Shown here: in pieces, positions 33,449 to 40,845 of the stretch
Numbering within the stretch: the first letter of the stretch is position 1
How the letters are laid out: each line of letters opens with the position of its first letter
NCBI GenBank assembly: GCA_050485785.1
Contig: JBJHCA010000021.1
Span: 1 to 40,845 of the forward strand
DNA from: JBJHCA01 sp050485785
Lineage (GTDB): Bacteria; Bacteroidota; Bacteroidia; Chitinophagales; Saprospiraceae
Reading direction: 5' to 3'
Length of the DNA stretch: 40,845 nucleotides
Program-made: the position numbers and the translations under genes
The notes under the pieces: generated by a model
Seen by the model: the letters and a program-made list of their open reading frames with translations, nothing else
Told to the model about the DNA's origin: nothing
The model's database searches: none

Positions 33449-35077
33449 ATGGAATCTAATCAATGGAAAGTATGGCTGCCTTTGCTGATGGCAGCCTGTG
33501 TGGTGGTTGGTATGATAGCAGGTATCCGGATAATTCCTCATCATATTTCTTCAGGCCTCAACCATCGATCATATAACGCTCAACATGAATCCAAGAGACT
33601 GAGCGAAATTCTCATGTACGTCCAATCGCGCTATGTTGACGATGTATCAGTTGGAGAACTGCTTGATGCGGCATCCATTGCTTTGCTCAAAGAGCTGGAC
33701 CCGCATTCATCTTTTATTCATCGAAGTGAGCTTCAGATGGTGAATGAACAGCTTGACGGCAATTTTGAAGGTATCGGAATAGAGTTTATGATCATGCAGG
33801 ATACCCTTGTGGTTGTATCCACCATTTCAGGTGGTCCTTCTGAACTGGCCGGAATACTTCCGGGTGACCGAATTGTGGCCGTGGATGACTCAACTCTTAC
33901 CGGAAGATCCCTGACCAACAGTGATGTATTCACCTCCCTGAGGGGCAAAAAGGGCTCTTCGGTTAATCTTGACATACTCAGGCCGGGCCTGGATGAAATT
34001 CTGCAGTTTTTAGTAACCCGCGATGCCATACCGATCAGAAGTCTGGACGCAGCATTTATGGTTGATGATTTTACCGGATATTTCAAAATCAACCGGTTTA
34101 GTGCCAATACCTACCAGGAAGTAATGGAGAGCATGGAGTCTATGATAGAAAACCAGGGAATGAAACATCTGATCCTGGATCTCAGACACAATCCGGGTGG
34201 ATACCTCAGTCAGGCTACGCAATTGCTGTCACAGATTTTTCACGAGAAGAACAAGCTTCTTGTTTATACTCAGGGGCGAAATCAGCATCGGTCAGAATAC
34301 GAAACAACGGGCAGAAACTTTTTTGACATTGAAAAAGTAGCCGTACTTATCGATGAGGGTAGTGCCTCTGCAAGTGAAATTATTGCCGGTGCTATTCAGG
34401 ACTGGGACAGAGGACTGATCATTGGAAGAAGGTCATTTGGCAAAGGCCTGGTACAGGAGCAACTATACCTGTCCGACGGAAGTGCCTTGCGGCTTACTAT
34501 CGCAAGATATTATACTCCTTCGGGAAGATCAATCCAGAAGCCATACGAAACTGTGGATTATGACAGGGATATTGAAAACAGGCTGAATAATGGTGAACTT
34601 CACGGACAACAAAAAATGCTCGTACAGGACTCCACGCGTTTTTTTACCAAAGTTGAACGGCGAGTTGTGTATGGCGGAGGAGGAATAATACCTGACATAC
34701 ATGTGCCTCTGGATGAAATTTATCTGAATAAGGATTTTATCAGTGGTCGCAGCAGGATTTCATCTTTTATATTCAGCAACAGTATTTCGCTGGATGATTT
34801 GAAATCAACCTATTCGGTTCCTGCTGTTTTTATGGACAGATTCAATCCGGAGAACGGACAATTGCTCGATCATTTTTTCAGCTATGCCGGGTTCACAACT
34901 ACAGACCGTGAAGTCAGGAATAAGCTGGCCAGTCAGTTGAAACTCAGCCTGGCCAGAGTATTGTACGGCCCTGAAGCTTATTATCGTCTTCAAATTCAGC
35001 AAGACCCTTTCGTTAGCGAAGCACTCCGCTATTTCAGTCAGCCTGATGCGTCTTTATCATCGTATATAATTCGTTGA
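33449..35077 (+). CDS. S41-family C-terminal processing peptidase
   Basis: 542 residues from the ATG at 33449; a TTG at 33437 would add four. An N-terminal transmembrane anchor or signal segment (VWLPLLMAACVVVGMIAGI) precedes a PDZ domain (about 90-180, FEGIGIEFMIMQDTLVVVSTI, GPSELAGILPGDRIVAV). The S41 domain then follows: HLILDLRHNPGGYLSQA, the serine in VLIDEGSASASEIIAGAI and the lysine in GRRSFGKGLVQEQ, together giving the Ser-Lys dyad. It would cut C-terminal tails of periplasmic proteins. The last 160 residues are a C-terminal helical and beta region usual in Bacteroidota CtpA-type enzymes. Confidence 0.93.
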   Translation: MESNQWKVWLPLLMAACVVVGMIAGIRIIPHHISSGLNHRSYNAQHESKRLSEILMYVQSRYVDDVSVGELLDAASIALLKELDPHSSFIHRSELQMVNEQLDGNFEGIGIEFMIMQDTLVVVSTISGGPSELAGILPGDRIVAVDDSTLTGRSLTNSDVFTSLRGKKGSSVNLDILRPGLDEILQFLVTRDAIPIRSLDAAFMVDDFTGYFKINRFSANTYQEVMESMESMIENQGMKHLILDLRHNPGGYLSQATQLLSQIFHEKNKLLVYTQGRNQHRSEYETTGRNFFDIEKVAVLIDEGSASASEIIAGAIQDWDRGLIIGRRSFGKGLVQEQLYLSDGSALRLTIARYYTPSGRSIQKPYETVDYDRDIENRLNNGELHGQQKMLVQDSTRFFTKVERRVVYGGGGIIPDIHVPLDEIYLNKDFISGRSRISSFIFSNSISLDDLKSTYSVPAVFMDRFNPENGQLLDHFFSYAGFTTTDREVRNKLASQLKLSLARVLYGPEAYYRLQIQQDPFVSEALRYFSQPDASLSSYIIR

Positions 35078-35120
35078 TGGCATCTGTTTTTAATTCGTAT
35101 CTGAAATCAACGCTGTATAT

Positions 35121-36008
35121 ATGACCGTTTATCCCGGAAAGATCAAAACTAAAGACCTCCATCAGTTTTTGCTGGGATCCATAGCACCAAGACCTATTGC
35201 GTTTGTGAGTACCATGGATCAGCAAGGACGTCCAAACCTGGCTCCATACTCTTTCTTCAATGCCTTCAGTTCCAACCCACCTATTTTGGTTTTCAGTTCT
35301 AACAGACGTGTACTGGACAATACAACCAAAGACACCCTGGCTAACGTAACAGCTACGCGGGAAGCCGTTATTAATGTGGTGAATTATGGCATAGTCAGAC
35401 AAATGGCAGTGGCCAGTGTTCAATATCCTCACGGTGTGAGTGAATTTGAAAAATCAGGACTTACTCCGGTTCCTTCAGAAGTGGTAAAGCCATACAGGGT
35501 CAAAGAATCACCGGTGAATCTGGAATGCAGGGTCAATGATATCATAACCCTTGGAGAGCATGGTGGTGCCGGGCATCTGATTGTATGCGAGGTTTTATGC
35601 ATGCACATTGACGACAATGTAGTTGACCCTGCCAACAACCGGATAGATCCGCACAAAATAGATCTTGTTGGCCGATTGGGTCGGGCTTATTATACCCGGG
35701 CCAGCGGAGATGCCATTTTTACCGTAGTACAGGCAGTGGAAACCCTGGCCATTGGATACGACAGCCTGCCTGGCCACGTTCAGAAAAGCCGTGTTCTTAC
35801 CGGTAATGACATAGGCATTTTGGCCGGGCTGCACCAAATGCCCGAAAATGAAATGGTGAAAACAGAGAATGCCATTTACAGGGAAGTCCTTGCTTCGGGA
35901 GATATTGAAAAGATACACGAGGTAGCCAGGGAGCTTATTGCTGCCGGAGACCCCGGTCGGGCTTTGGCACTGCTGTTGAATGGAAATGATGTTCCTATGA
36001 AACCCTGA
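35121..36008 (+). CDS. Flavin reductase-family (FMN-binding split barrel) protein
   Basis: 295 residues. FMN-binding motifs are GSIAPRPIAFVSTMDQQGRPNLAPYSFFNAFSSNPPIL near the start, VFSSNRRVLDNTTKDTLANVTAT and EFVIN-like REAVINVVNYG. The core (about 1-205) is the common flavin-reductase-like domain of bacterial proteins annotated as flavoprotein oxidoreductases. The C-terminal 90 residues (VVQAVETLAIGYDSLPGHVQKS ...) form an added helical region that I do not recognise. Start ATG 35121, 43 bases after the S41 stop on the same strand. Confidence 0.88.
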   Translation: MTVYPGKIKTKDLHQFLLGSIAPRPIAFVSTMDQQGRPNLAPYSFFNAFSSNPPILVFSSNRRVLDNTTKDTLANVTATREAVINVVNYGIVRQMAVASVQYPHGVSEFEKSGLTPVPSEVVKPYRVKESPVNLECRVNDIITLGEHGGAGHLIVCEVLCMHIDDNVVDPANNRIDPHKIDLVGRLGRAYYTRASGDAIFTVVQAVETLAIGYDSLPGHVQKSRVLTGNDIGILAGLHQMPENEMVKTENAIYREVLASGDIEKIHEVARELIAAGDPGRALALLLNGNDVPMKP

Positions 36009-36944
36009 TCAGTCCTGTTTACTGGCTCTGAACAGGTATTCTTTTTCTTCATCAGTCAATTTATCGTAGCCGGATTCTTTGATCTTGTCAAGGATAGCAT
36101 TGATTTTTTCCTCGTGAACTTTGTTTTTGCTGTCGTCGCGTTTCTTCATTTGTGGATGGGGCCCTGTGTTTCGGTGAACTACCCTTTGCTTTCCACTCCG
36201 GCGTGGACGTGCTTCAGAGGAAAATTTCAAGAATCCGGCAAGCTTGTTTACCCATCCATTGATAACGCAACTCCAGTCATGTCCCCGCTTGAGCTGATAA
36301 ACAAAGAGCCATCCAAAAAAATAGCCGCCCAAATGGCCGTAGATACCACCTGTATTATATGCATCTGCAATGCCAATAATGTTCAGAAACACCAGAACAC
36401 CAACAATGTATTTAATTTTTACCGGTCCAAGCAATATCAGATGCATCCTGTAGTCAGGAGCTATCAAGGCCGGGGCTATCATTACGGCAGATACTGCTGC
36501 CGACGCTCCCATGGCATAACTGGTTATCGCTGCCGAAGGCGGCGCAAAAAAAGTTATCCCCAACCAATAAAACAATGCTCCGCCAAGGCCACCTAAAATG
36601 TACGCCGGCAAAACCCTGTGATTACCTACCAGATCCTTCAAAATACGTCCAAACCAATACAGGAAAAGCATGTTCCACAGAATATGCCAAACTCCCTGAT
36701 GCAGAAACATGTGGGTGATAATGGTCCAGGGTCTGAATAAAATTTCCGTAATGTCCGATGAAAGCTGCAGGTACTGTATAGCCTGTAAAAAATACGCCTG
36801 ATTGTCCCAGCCAAAAACAATGAGCATAATTAAGCGAATGGCATGCACCAACGCAAATATGGCAACATTGATCAGCACGAGCTGTGTTACCCGGTTGCCG
36901 GAATAAAACTCTTGTCTGAGATCGCTGAATATGGACTGAAACAT
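36009..36944 (-). CDS. Rhomboid-family intramembrane serine protease
   Basis: 311 residues. About seven hydrophobic segments. The active-site serine is in AMGASAAVSAVM and the histidine in IYGHLGGYFFGWLF; the family HILWNMLFLYWFG segment with N and W is present. Rhomboids cut single-pass membrane proteins within the bilayer. The cytoplasmic C-terminal tail (about 240-311) is basic, then KVHEEKINAILDKIKESGYDKLTDEEKEYLFRASK, a helical tail seen in many Bacteroidota rhomboids. Convergent with the flavin reductase gene with no gap (36008/36009). Confidence 0.92.
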   Translation of the reverse strand: MFQSIFSDLRQEFYSGNRVTQLVLINVAIFALVHAIRLIMLIVFGWDNQAYFLQAIQYLQLSSDITEILFRPWTIITHMFLHQGVWHILWNMLFLYWFGRILKDLVGNHRVLPAYILGGLGGALFYWLGITFFAPPSAAITSYAMGASAAVSAVMIAPALIAPDYRMHLILLGPVKIKYIVGVLVFLNIIGIADAYNTGGIYGHLGGYFFGWLFVYQLKRGHDWSCVINGWVNKLAGFLKFSSEARPRRSGKQRVVHRNTGPHPQMKKRDDSKNKVHEEKINAILDKIKESGYDKLTDEEKEYLFRASKQD

Positions 36945-36988
36945 GTGGCTGAAACTGTAAACTACCGGGTAATAAAGATACCAATGTT

Positions 36989-39900
36989 TTATGAAGGACT
37001 AACAGCCGCTGATACTTTTATGTTTTCACCATCATCCTCGGGGTTAAGCTGACTCAGTAACTCCAATGCATCATCAATGCTGTTACACGGCTCAAAGATC
37101 AGTTGAAGGGTATTGCCTTTGTCGGCAAACCGAAGTCGTCGAGTGTTTAATGCGAGTACGTTTTGGGTGATCCGCCTGAACACAGCTGTTTCATAAAACG
37201 GGCTTTGTGGGTTGGAAACAAACCTGCACCTAAGCTTCCTGCTCTTGTATATGATTTGTTCCACACCAATCCGGCGGCAAATCCATCGCAGCCTGAGCAT
37301 TTTCAGCATTCTTTCGGCACTGTCGGGCAATGGGCCAAACCGGTCGAGAAGTTTTGAGCGGAATGTCTGCAAACCATCTTCATCTTCAATTTTATCCATC
37401 TCGCTGTAAAGGCTTAGCCTTTCCTGAGTATTACTCACATAATCATCAGGCAGATACATGTCAAGATCAGACTCAATGCTGACATCCGATACAAAAACAC
37501 GCCTGGCAGCCAATTCAGCTTCGAAAAGATCCCTGAACTCATCCTCCTTAAGTTCAGTAACAGCCTCTTCCAGTATTCGCTGAAACGTCTCAAATCCGAT
37601 ATCGGTAATAAATCCGCTTTGCTCTGCTCCCAGCAGGTTACCGGCACCTCTGAGATCAAGATCGCGCATGGCTATCTGGTATCCGCTTCCAAGATCCGCA
37701 AACTCTTCCATGGCTTTTAACCTAAGCCGGCTTTCACGGGTCAGGCTTGACAATGGCGGTGCAAAAAGATAACAATATGCTTTCCGGTTAGACCTGCCCA
37801 CCCTTCCTCTAAGCTGGTGCAGATCACTCATGCCAAACTGATGAGCGTTGTTAATGATCATGGTATTAGCGTTGGGAATATCCAATCCGGTTTCAATGAT
37901 ATTGGTACAAATCAATACATCGTATTTCTTGTTAATGAAATCGATCAAGGTTGTTTCAAGTTTTCCGGCTTCCATTTGTCCGTGAGCAGAAGCAATGGCT
38001 ATATCCGGACACAATCGACTTACAAATGCAGTAATATCAGGCAGGCTTTGAACGCGGTTGTGTACAAAAAACACCTGCCCACCACGATCCACCTCATAAT
38101 AGATGGCCTCTTTGATAAGTGTATCACTAAACACCCTTATTTCTGTATGAATTGGCTGTCTATTGGGTGGAGGTGTCCTGATCACGGTGAGATCCCTGGC
38201 TGCCATCAGCGAAAACTGGAGGGTCCTGGGAATGGGTGTGGCCGTGAGGGTAAGGGTATCAACATTCACGGCCATTTTCCGCAGCTTTTCTTTGGCAGCC
38301 ACACCAAATTTCTGCTCCTCATCTATAATGAGTAAACCCAGGTCCTTGAACTCCACCTTTTTATTCAAGATGGCATGAGTGCCTATCAGGATATCCACTT
38401 TGCCTTCTTTTACTTCCTGATATATAACATTTTTTTGTGCTGTAGTCCTGAATCGGTTTACGTAATCAACCTTTACCCCGAATTCCTTGAGTCGCTCATG
38501 AAAAGTTTTATTATGCTGCAAAGCTAAAATAGTGGTGGGAACCAAAACGGCAACTTGTTTCCCGCCAACCACTGCTTTGAATGCAGCCCGAATGGCTACT
38601 TCTGTTTTACCAAATCCAACATCTCCGCAAATAAGCCTGTCCATGGGAACCGGCTTCATCATGTCTTCTTTTACATCGGTAGTGGCTTTTACCTGATCCG
38701 GGGTGTCTTCATAAATGAAACTGGCTTCAAGCTCATTCTGCAAATATCCATCAGGAGGAAAGGAAAAGCCGGGTACTGACTTGCGTTTTGCGTAAAGTTT
38801 TATCAGCTCTTTGGCAATATCCTTGACTTTTTTCTTTGCCTTTTGCTTCATATTGCTCCAGGCTTCACTGCCGAGTTTGTTAATTCTCGGAACCTTGCCC
38901 TCCTGCGAACTGAACTTTGATATTTTATGCAATGAATGTATGCTCACATAAAGGATGTCATTATCCTTGTACAGTAGTCTCACTGATTCCTGTGTATTGC
39001 CGTTGATAGTAATCTTTTCAAGCCCTGAGAACTTTCCGATACCATGATCGATATGGGTCACAAAATCTCCAGGGCTTAGCTCGTGCAGCAATTTAAGACT
39101 GAGGGCTTTGTCTTTGGTAAATCCCTGCCGCAGCCGGTAACGGTGATATCTTTCAAATATCTGATGATCGGTAAAAACGGCAACCTTCCAGTTTTTATCT
39201 ACAAATCCGCTGTGAATGGAAAGCGGCACCGGGTGAAAAACTACTGAAGCCTGCAGATCTTCAAATATGGAGTAAAATCGCTCAATCTGCCGCTTGTTGT
39301 CTGTGAAAAGGTAAATTTTGTAACCCTCCTTATCCTTACTCTTCCAATCACTGATCAGCGTGTTGAAGTTTCTGTTGTACGCCGGTTGTGAAGACCCTGA
39401 AAACTCAATCAATGATGTTTCTCCGGGCATTAACCCCGATTCGTTATTATGAAATCCGTAATAAAGCAGCGGATAATTGCTCAGGCTTTGAACCAGTTTG
39501 GACGGCACTGCTGTGGATGTGTGTTGCAATAAATACGATTCTTCACTTTCAGCATCCGTCGCTTCCTGTATGGCATTTTTCCTGGCCAGCAGTCTTCGGT
39601 CAAAGGTTTCAAGCAACCTGTCAGCAATGGCTGAAGGGTCTTCCACTGCAATCAGAGTACTTTCAGGGAGAACATGCGTTAACGGAGTCTTTTGATTGGC
39701 CTCAAAGCGGGTATTGGTATTGGGGATGATGTTTACCACGGTCAATCTTGCCACGGACAACTGGGTTAAAGGATCAAAAGTCCTCAGACTTTCCACTTCA
39801 TCATCAAACAGCTCAATGCGGTATGGCCATTCATTCCCAAATGAAAATATGTCAATGATGCCTCCGCGGATGGAGAATTGCCCGGGTTCGTATACAAAGT

Positions 39901-40414
39901 CAACCCGCTCAAAGCCATACTCCACCAATATGGAAATCACCGTATCAGTATCCAGCTTTTCCCCTTTTACAAGCTGAATCTGATACTTCTTAATTTCTCC
40001 GGGATTGACGCACAATTCAAGAACAGCTTCCGGGTAGCTGACTACACAATAATATCTTTTTCGGGATCCAACCAGCTTGTTAATGGTTTCGGTGCGTTCC
40101 ATCACCTGATTGCGGTTAAGCGCTGAATACTCCCCCGGACGTTTGTATGAGTCCGGAAAAAACAACACCGTTTCAGCCTTTAACAACTGCTGAAGGTCAT
40201 TGTACAAATACGCTGCAGCTTCTTTATCCGCGGATATTAGAAAAACATGCCGCTCCAACAATGGAAATATTGCTGAGAGCAAAAAAGAGAATTGAGAGCC
40301 GGCTAAGCCTTTGAATCGTGTAGCCGATTGCAGGGTAGTGTTCAGATTTTCAAGCCATTTACTGACTTTGTCATCTGCCAGAATCAGCCGGTTGAGATTC
40401 GACAAGTTTTCCAC
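36989..40414 (-). CDS. mfd: Transcription-repair coupling factor
   Basis: 1141 residues in the expected Mfd order: a UvrB-like N-terminal region (GLAGSQFSFLLSAIFPLLER, ... FSIRGGIIDIFSFG), the CarD-like RNA-polymerase-interacting domain (SPGDFVTHIDHGIGKFSGLE), then the RecG-like translocase with Walker A GDVGFGKTEVAIRAA, LLIIDEEQKFGV, LTATPIPRTLQFS, and QLRGRVGRS as motif VI. The C-terminal regulatory (TRCF) domain begins near EAELAARRVFVSDVSI. It removes stalled RNA polymerase and recruits UvrA. The start is GTG at 40414, unusually close (five bases) to a TACCTTTG promoter element, so a leaderless mRNA or a later start is possible. Confidence 0.95.
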   Translation of the reverse strand: MENLSNLNRLILADDKVSKWLENLNTTLQSATRFKGLAGSQFSFLLSAIFPLLERHVFLISADKEAAAYLYNDLQQLLKAETVLFFPDSYKRPGEYSALNRNQVMERTETINKLVGSRKRYYCVVSYPEAVLELCVNPGEIKKYQIQLVKGEKLDTDTVISILVEYGFERVDFVYEPGQFSIRGGIIDIFSFGNEWPYRIELFDDEVESLRTFDPLTQLSVARLTVVNIIPNTNTRFEANQKTPLTHVLPESTLIAVEDPSAIADRLLETFDRRLLARKNAIQEATDAESEESYLLQHTSTAVPSKLVQSLSNYPLLYYGFHNNESGLMPGETSLIEFSGSSQPAYNRNFNTLISDWKSKDKEGYKIYLFTDNKRQIERFYSIFEDLQASVVFHPVPLSIHSGFVDKNWKVAVFTDHQIFERYHRYRLRQGFTKDKALSLKLLHELSPGDFVTHIDHGIGKFSGLEKITINGNTQESVRLLYKDNDILYVSIHSLHKISKFSSQEGKVPRINKLGSEAWSNMKQKAKKKVKDIAKELIKLYAKRKSVPGFSFPPDGYLQNELEASFIYEDTPDQVKATTDVKEDMMKPVPMDRLICGDVGFGKTEVAIRAAFKAVVGGKQVAVLVPTTILALQHNKTFHERLKEFGVKVDYVNRFRTTAQKNVIYQEVKEGKVDILIGTHAILNKKVEFKDLGLLIIDEEQKFGVAAKEKLRKMAVNVDTLTLTATPIPRTLQFSLMAARDLTVIRTPPPNRQPIHTEIRVFSDTLIKEAIYYEVDRGGQVFFVHNRVQSLPDITAFVSRLCPDIAIASAHGQMEAGKLETTLIDFINKKYDVLICTNIIETGLDIPNANTMIINNAHQFGMSDLHQLRGRVGRSNRKAYCYLFAPPLSSLTRESRLRLKAMEEFADLGSGYQIAMRDLDLRGAGNLLGAEQSGFITDIGFETFQRILEEAVTELKEDEFRDLFEAELAARRVFVSDVSIESDLDMYLPDDYVSNTQERLSLYSEMDKIEDEDGLQTFRSKLLDRFGPLPDSAERMLKMLRLRWICRRIGVEQIIYKSRKLRCRFVSNPQSPFYETAVFRRITQNVLALNTRRLRFADKGNTLQLIFEPCNSIDDALELLSQLNPEDDGENIKVSAAVSPS

Positions 40415-40418
40415 AGTG

Positions 40419-40426
40419 CAAAGGTA
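40419..40426 (-). promoter_or_regulatory. Putative -7 element directly upstream of the mfd start
   Basis: TACCTTTG on the minus strand, five bases from the GTG start at 40414. ATTG at 40446-40443 is spaced only 16 bases, short for a -33 element. Confidence 0.45.
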
Positions 40427-40535
40427 CTATGAATCCTGAAAACAATGAATGCCGTATTAGGTTGAGCCTTTGCTTTGAGCTGTCGGAGCAGGGCCGAATA
40501 CCTTAAACCCGGTATTCAGTTTAACCCTGAATCAC

Positions 40536-40543
40536 TACCTTTG
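40536..40543 (+). promoter_or_regulatory. Putative -7 element for purH
   Basis: TACCTTTG, 15 bases upstream of the ATG at 40558. It fits TAnnTTTG; no clear -33 element. Confidence 0.45.
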
Positions 40544-40557
40544 CGCAAATTTTGAAT

Positions 40558-40845
40558 ATGTCATTACAATCCATAAAAACAGCATTGATCTCTGTGTTTC
40601 ACAAAGATGGCCTGGAACCGGTCATTAAACAGTTGCACTTCCATGGTGTAAGCTTGCTGTCAACAGGCGGTACTGCCGATTTTATAGAAGGCCTCGGAAT
40701 CCCCGTGATACGTGTTGAAACCGTGACCGGCTTTCCTTCAATTCTCGACGGCCGTGTAAAAACACTGCATCCGGCAATTTTTGGAGGAATTCTGGCTACG
40801 GAAAGTGAAGATCATTTGCTTCAGATTGCCAAGCATGGTATTCAT
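40558..40845 (+). CDS. purH: PurH, AICAR formyltransferase/IMP cyclohydrolase (5' part only)
   Basis: 96 codons to the window edge. The N-terminus reads QSIKTALISVFHKDGLEPV, with the MGS-fold loops LLSTGGTADFIEGLGIPVI and VTGFPSILDGRVKTLHPAIFGG, which identify the IMP cyclohydrolase domain. The enzyme carries out the last two steps of purine synthesis. The C-terminal formyltransferase domain is outside the window. Divergent from mfd. Confidence 0.95.
   Translation, partial: MSLQSIKTALISVFHKDGLEPVIKQLHFHGVSLLSTGGTADFIEGLGIPVIRVETVTGFPSILDGRVKTLHPAIFGGILATESEDHLLQIAKHGIH

Noticed and set aside
37817..38335. 172-codon plus-strand ORF
   Set aside because: It is antisense to the translocase region of mfd, whose motifs are all intact; typical shadow ORF.

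Overview
The window comes from a member of the Bacteroidota. The signs are a C-terminal type IX secretion (T9SS) sorting domain, SprB-type adhesin repeats, the Bacteroidota version of LptD, a DUF4293 protein, a zinc-less DksA-like protein, the family-specific arginine decarboxylase, and several TAnnTTTG promoter elements. It reads as ordinary chromosome: housekeeping genes with a few small accessory clusters. No phage, insertion sequence, CRISPR array or plasmid gene was seen.

Layout. 1-5861 (-): a very large secreted protein, cut by the window edge, with a signal peptide, lamin-tail domain, CotH kinase-like domain, about eight SprB-like repeats and a T9SS tail. 6101-7163 (-): a cyclase/VOC gene pair. 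7390-7734 (-): a short single-stranded DNA-binding protein. 7922-12001 (-): a four-gene unit of HlyD-like adaptor, VTC-type polyphosphate polymerase-like protein, DUF4956 membrane protein and Wzx/MATE-type flippase. It has a recognisable promoter and a terminator-like hairpin in its leader. CotH, VTC and DUF4956 proteins are often gene neighbours in bacteria, so the CotH giant and this unit may belong to one surface-assembly system.

12504-19302 (+): arginine decarboxylase, NUDIX hydrolase, a probable circularly permuted ATP-grasp protein, a GshB-like ATP-grasp ligase, an AspA/AstE-like zinc hydrolase, a DksA-like protein, a small charged protein and an OmpR-type regulator with an atypical receiver. 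The two ATP-grasp genes and the hydrolase are tightly packed and look like an uncharacterised amide-ligation pathway. This is the most promising unexplained system here. A convergent tRNA-Met(CAU) gene overlaps the regulator's stop codon.

19447-24692: an exported coiled-coil protein gene interrupted by one in-frame TAG just after its signal peptide, then lptD (-), a divergent N-acetylmuramoyl-L-alanine amidase (+) and the RNase P RNA gene (+). 24799-40845: a GNAT-like unknown, an ABM monooxygenase, a SAM hydrolase (DUF62), PhoH, an aminopeptidase P, DUF4293, a phosphohexomutase, PIMT, a lipoprotein, an S41 protease, a flavin reductase, a rhomboid protease, Mfd, and the 5' end of purH.

All calls are from reading the sequence and translations by eye. 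No database search was run, so family names rest on recognised motifs.
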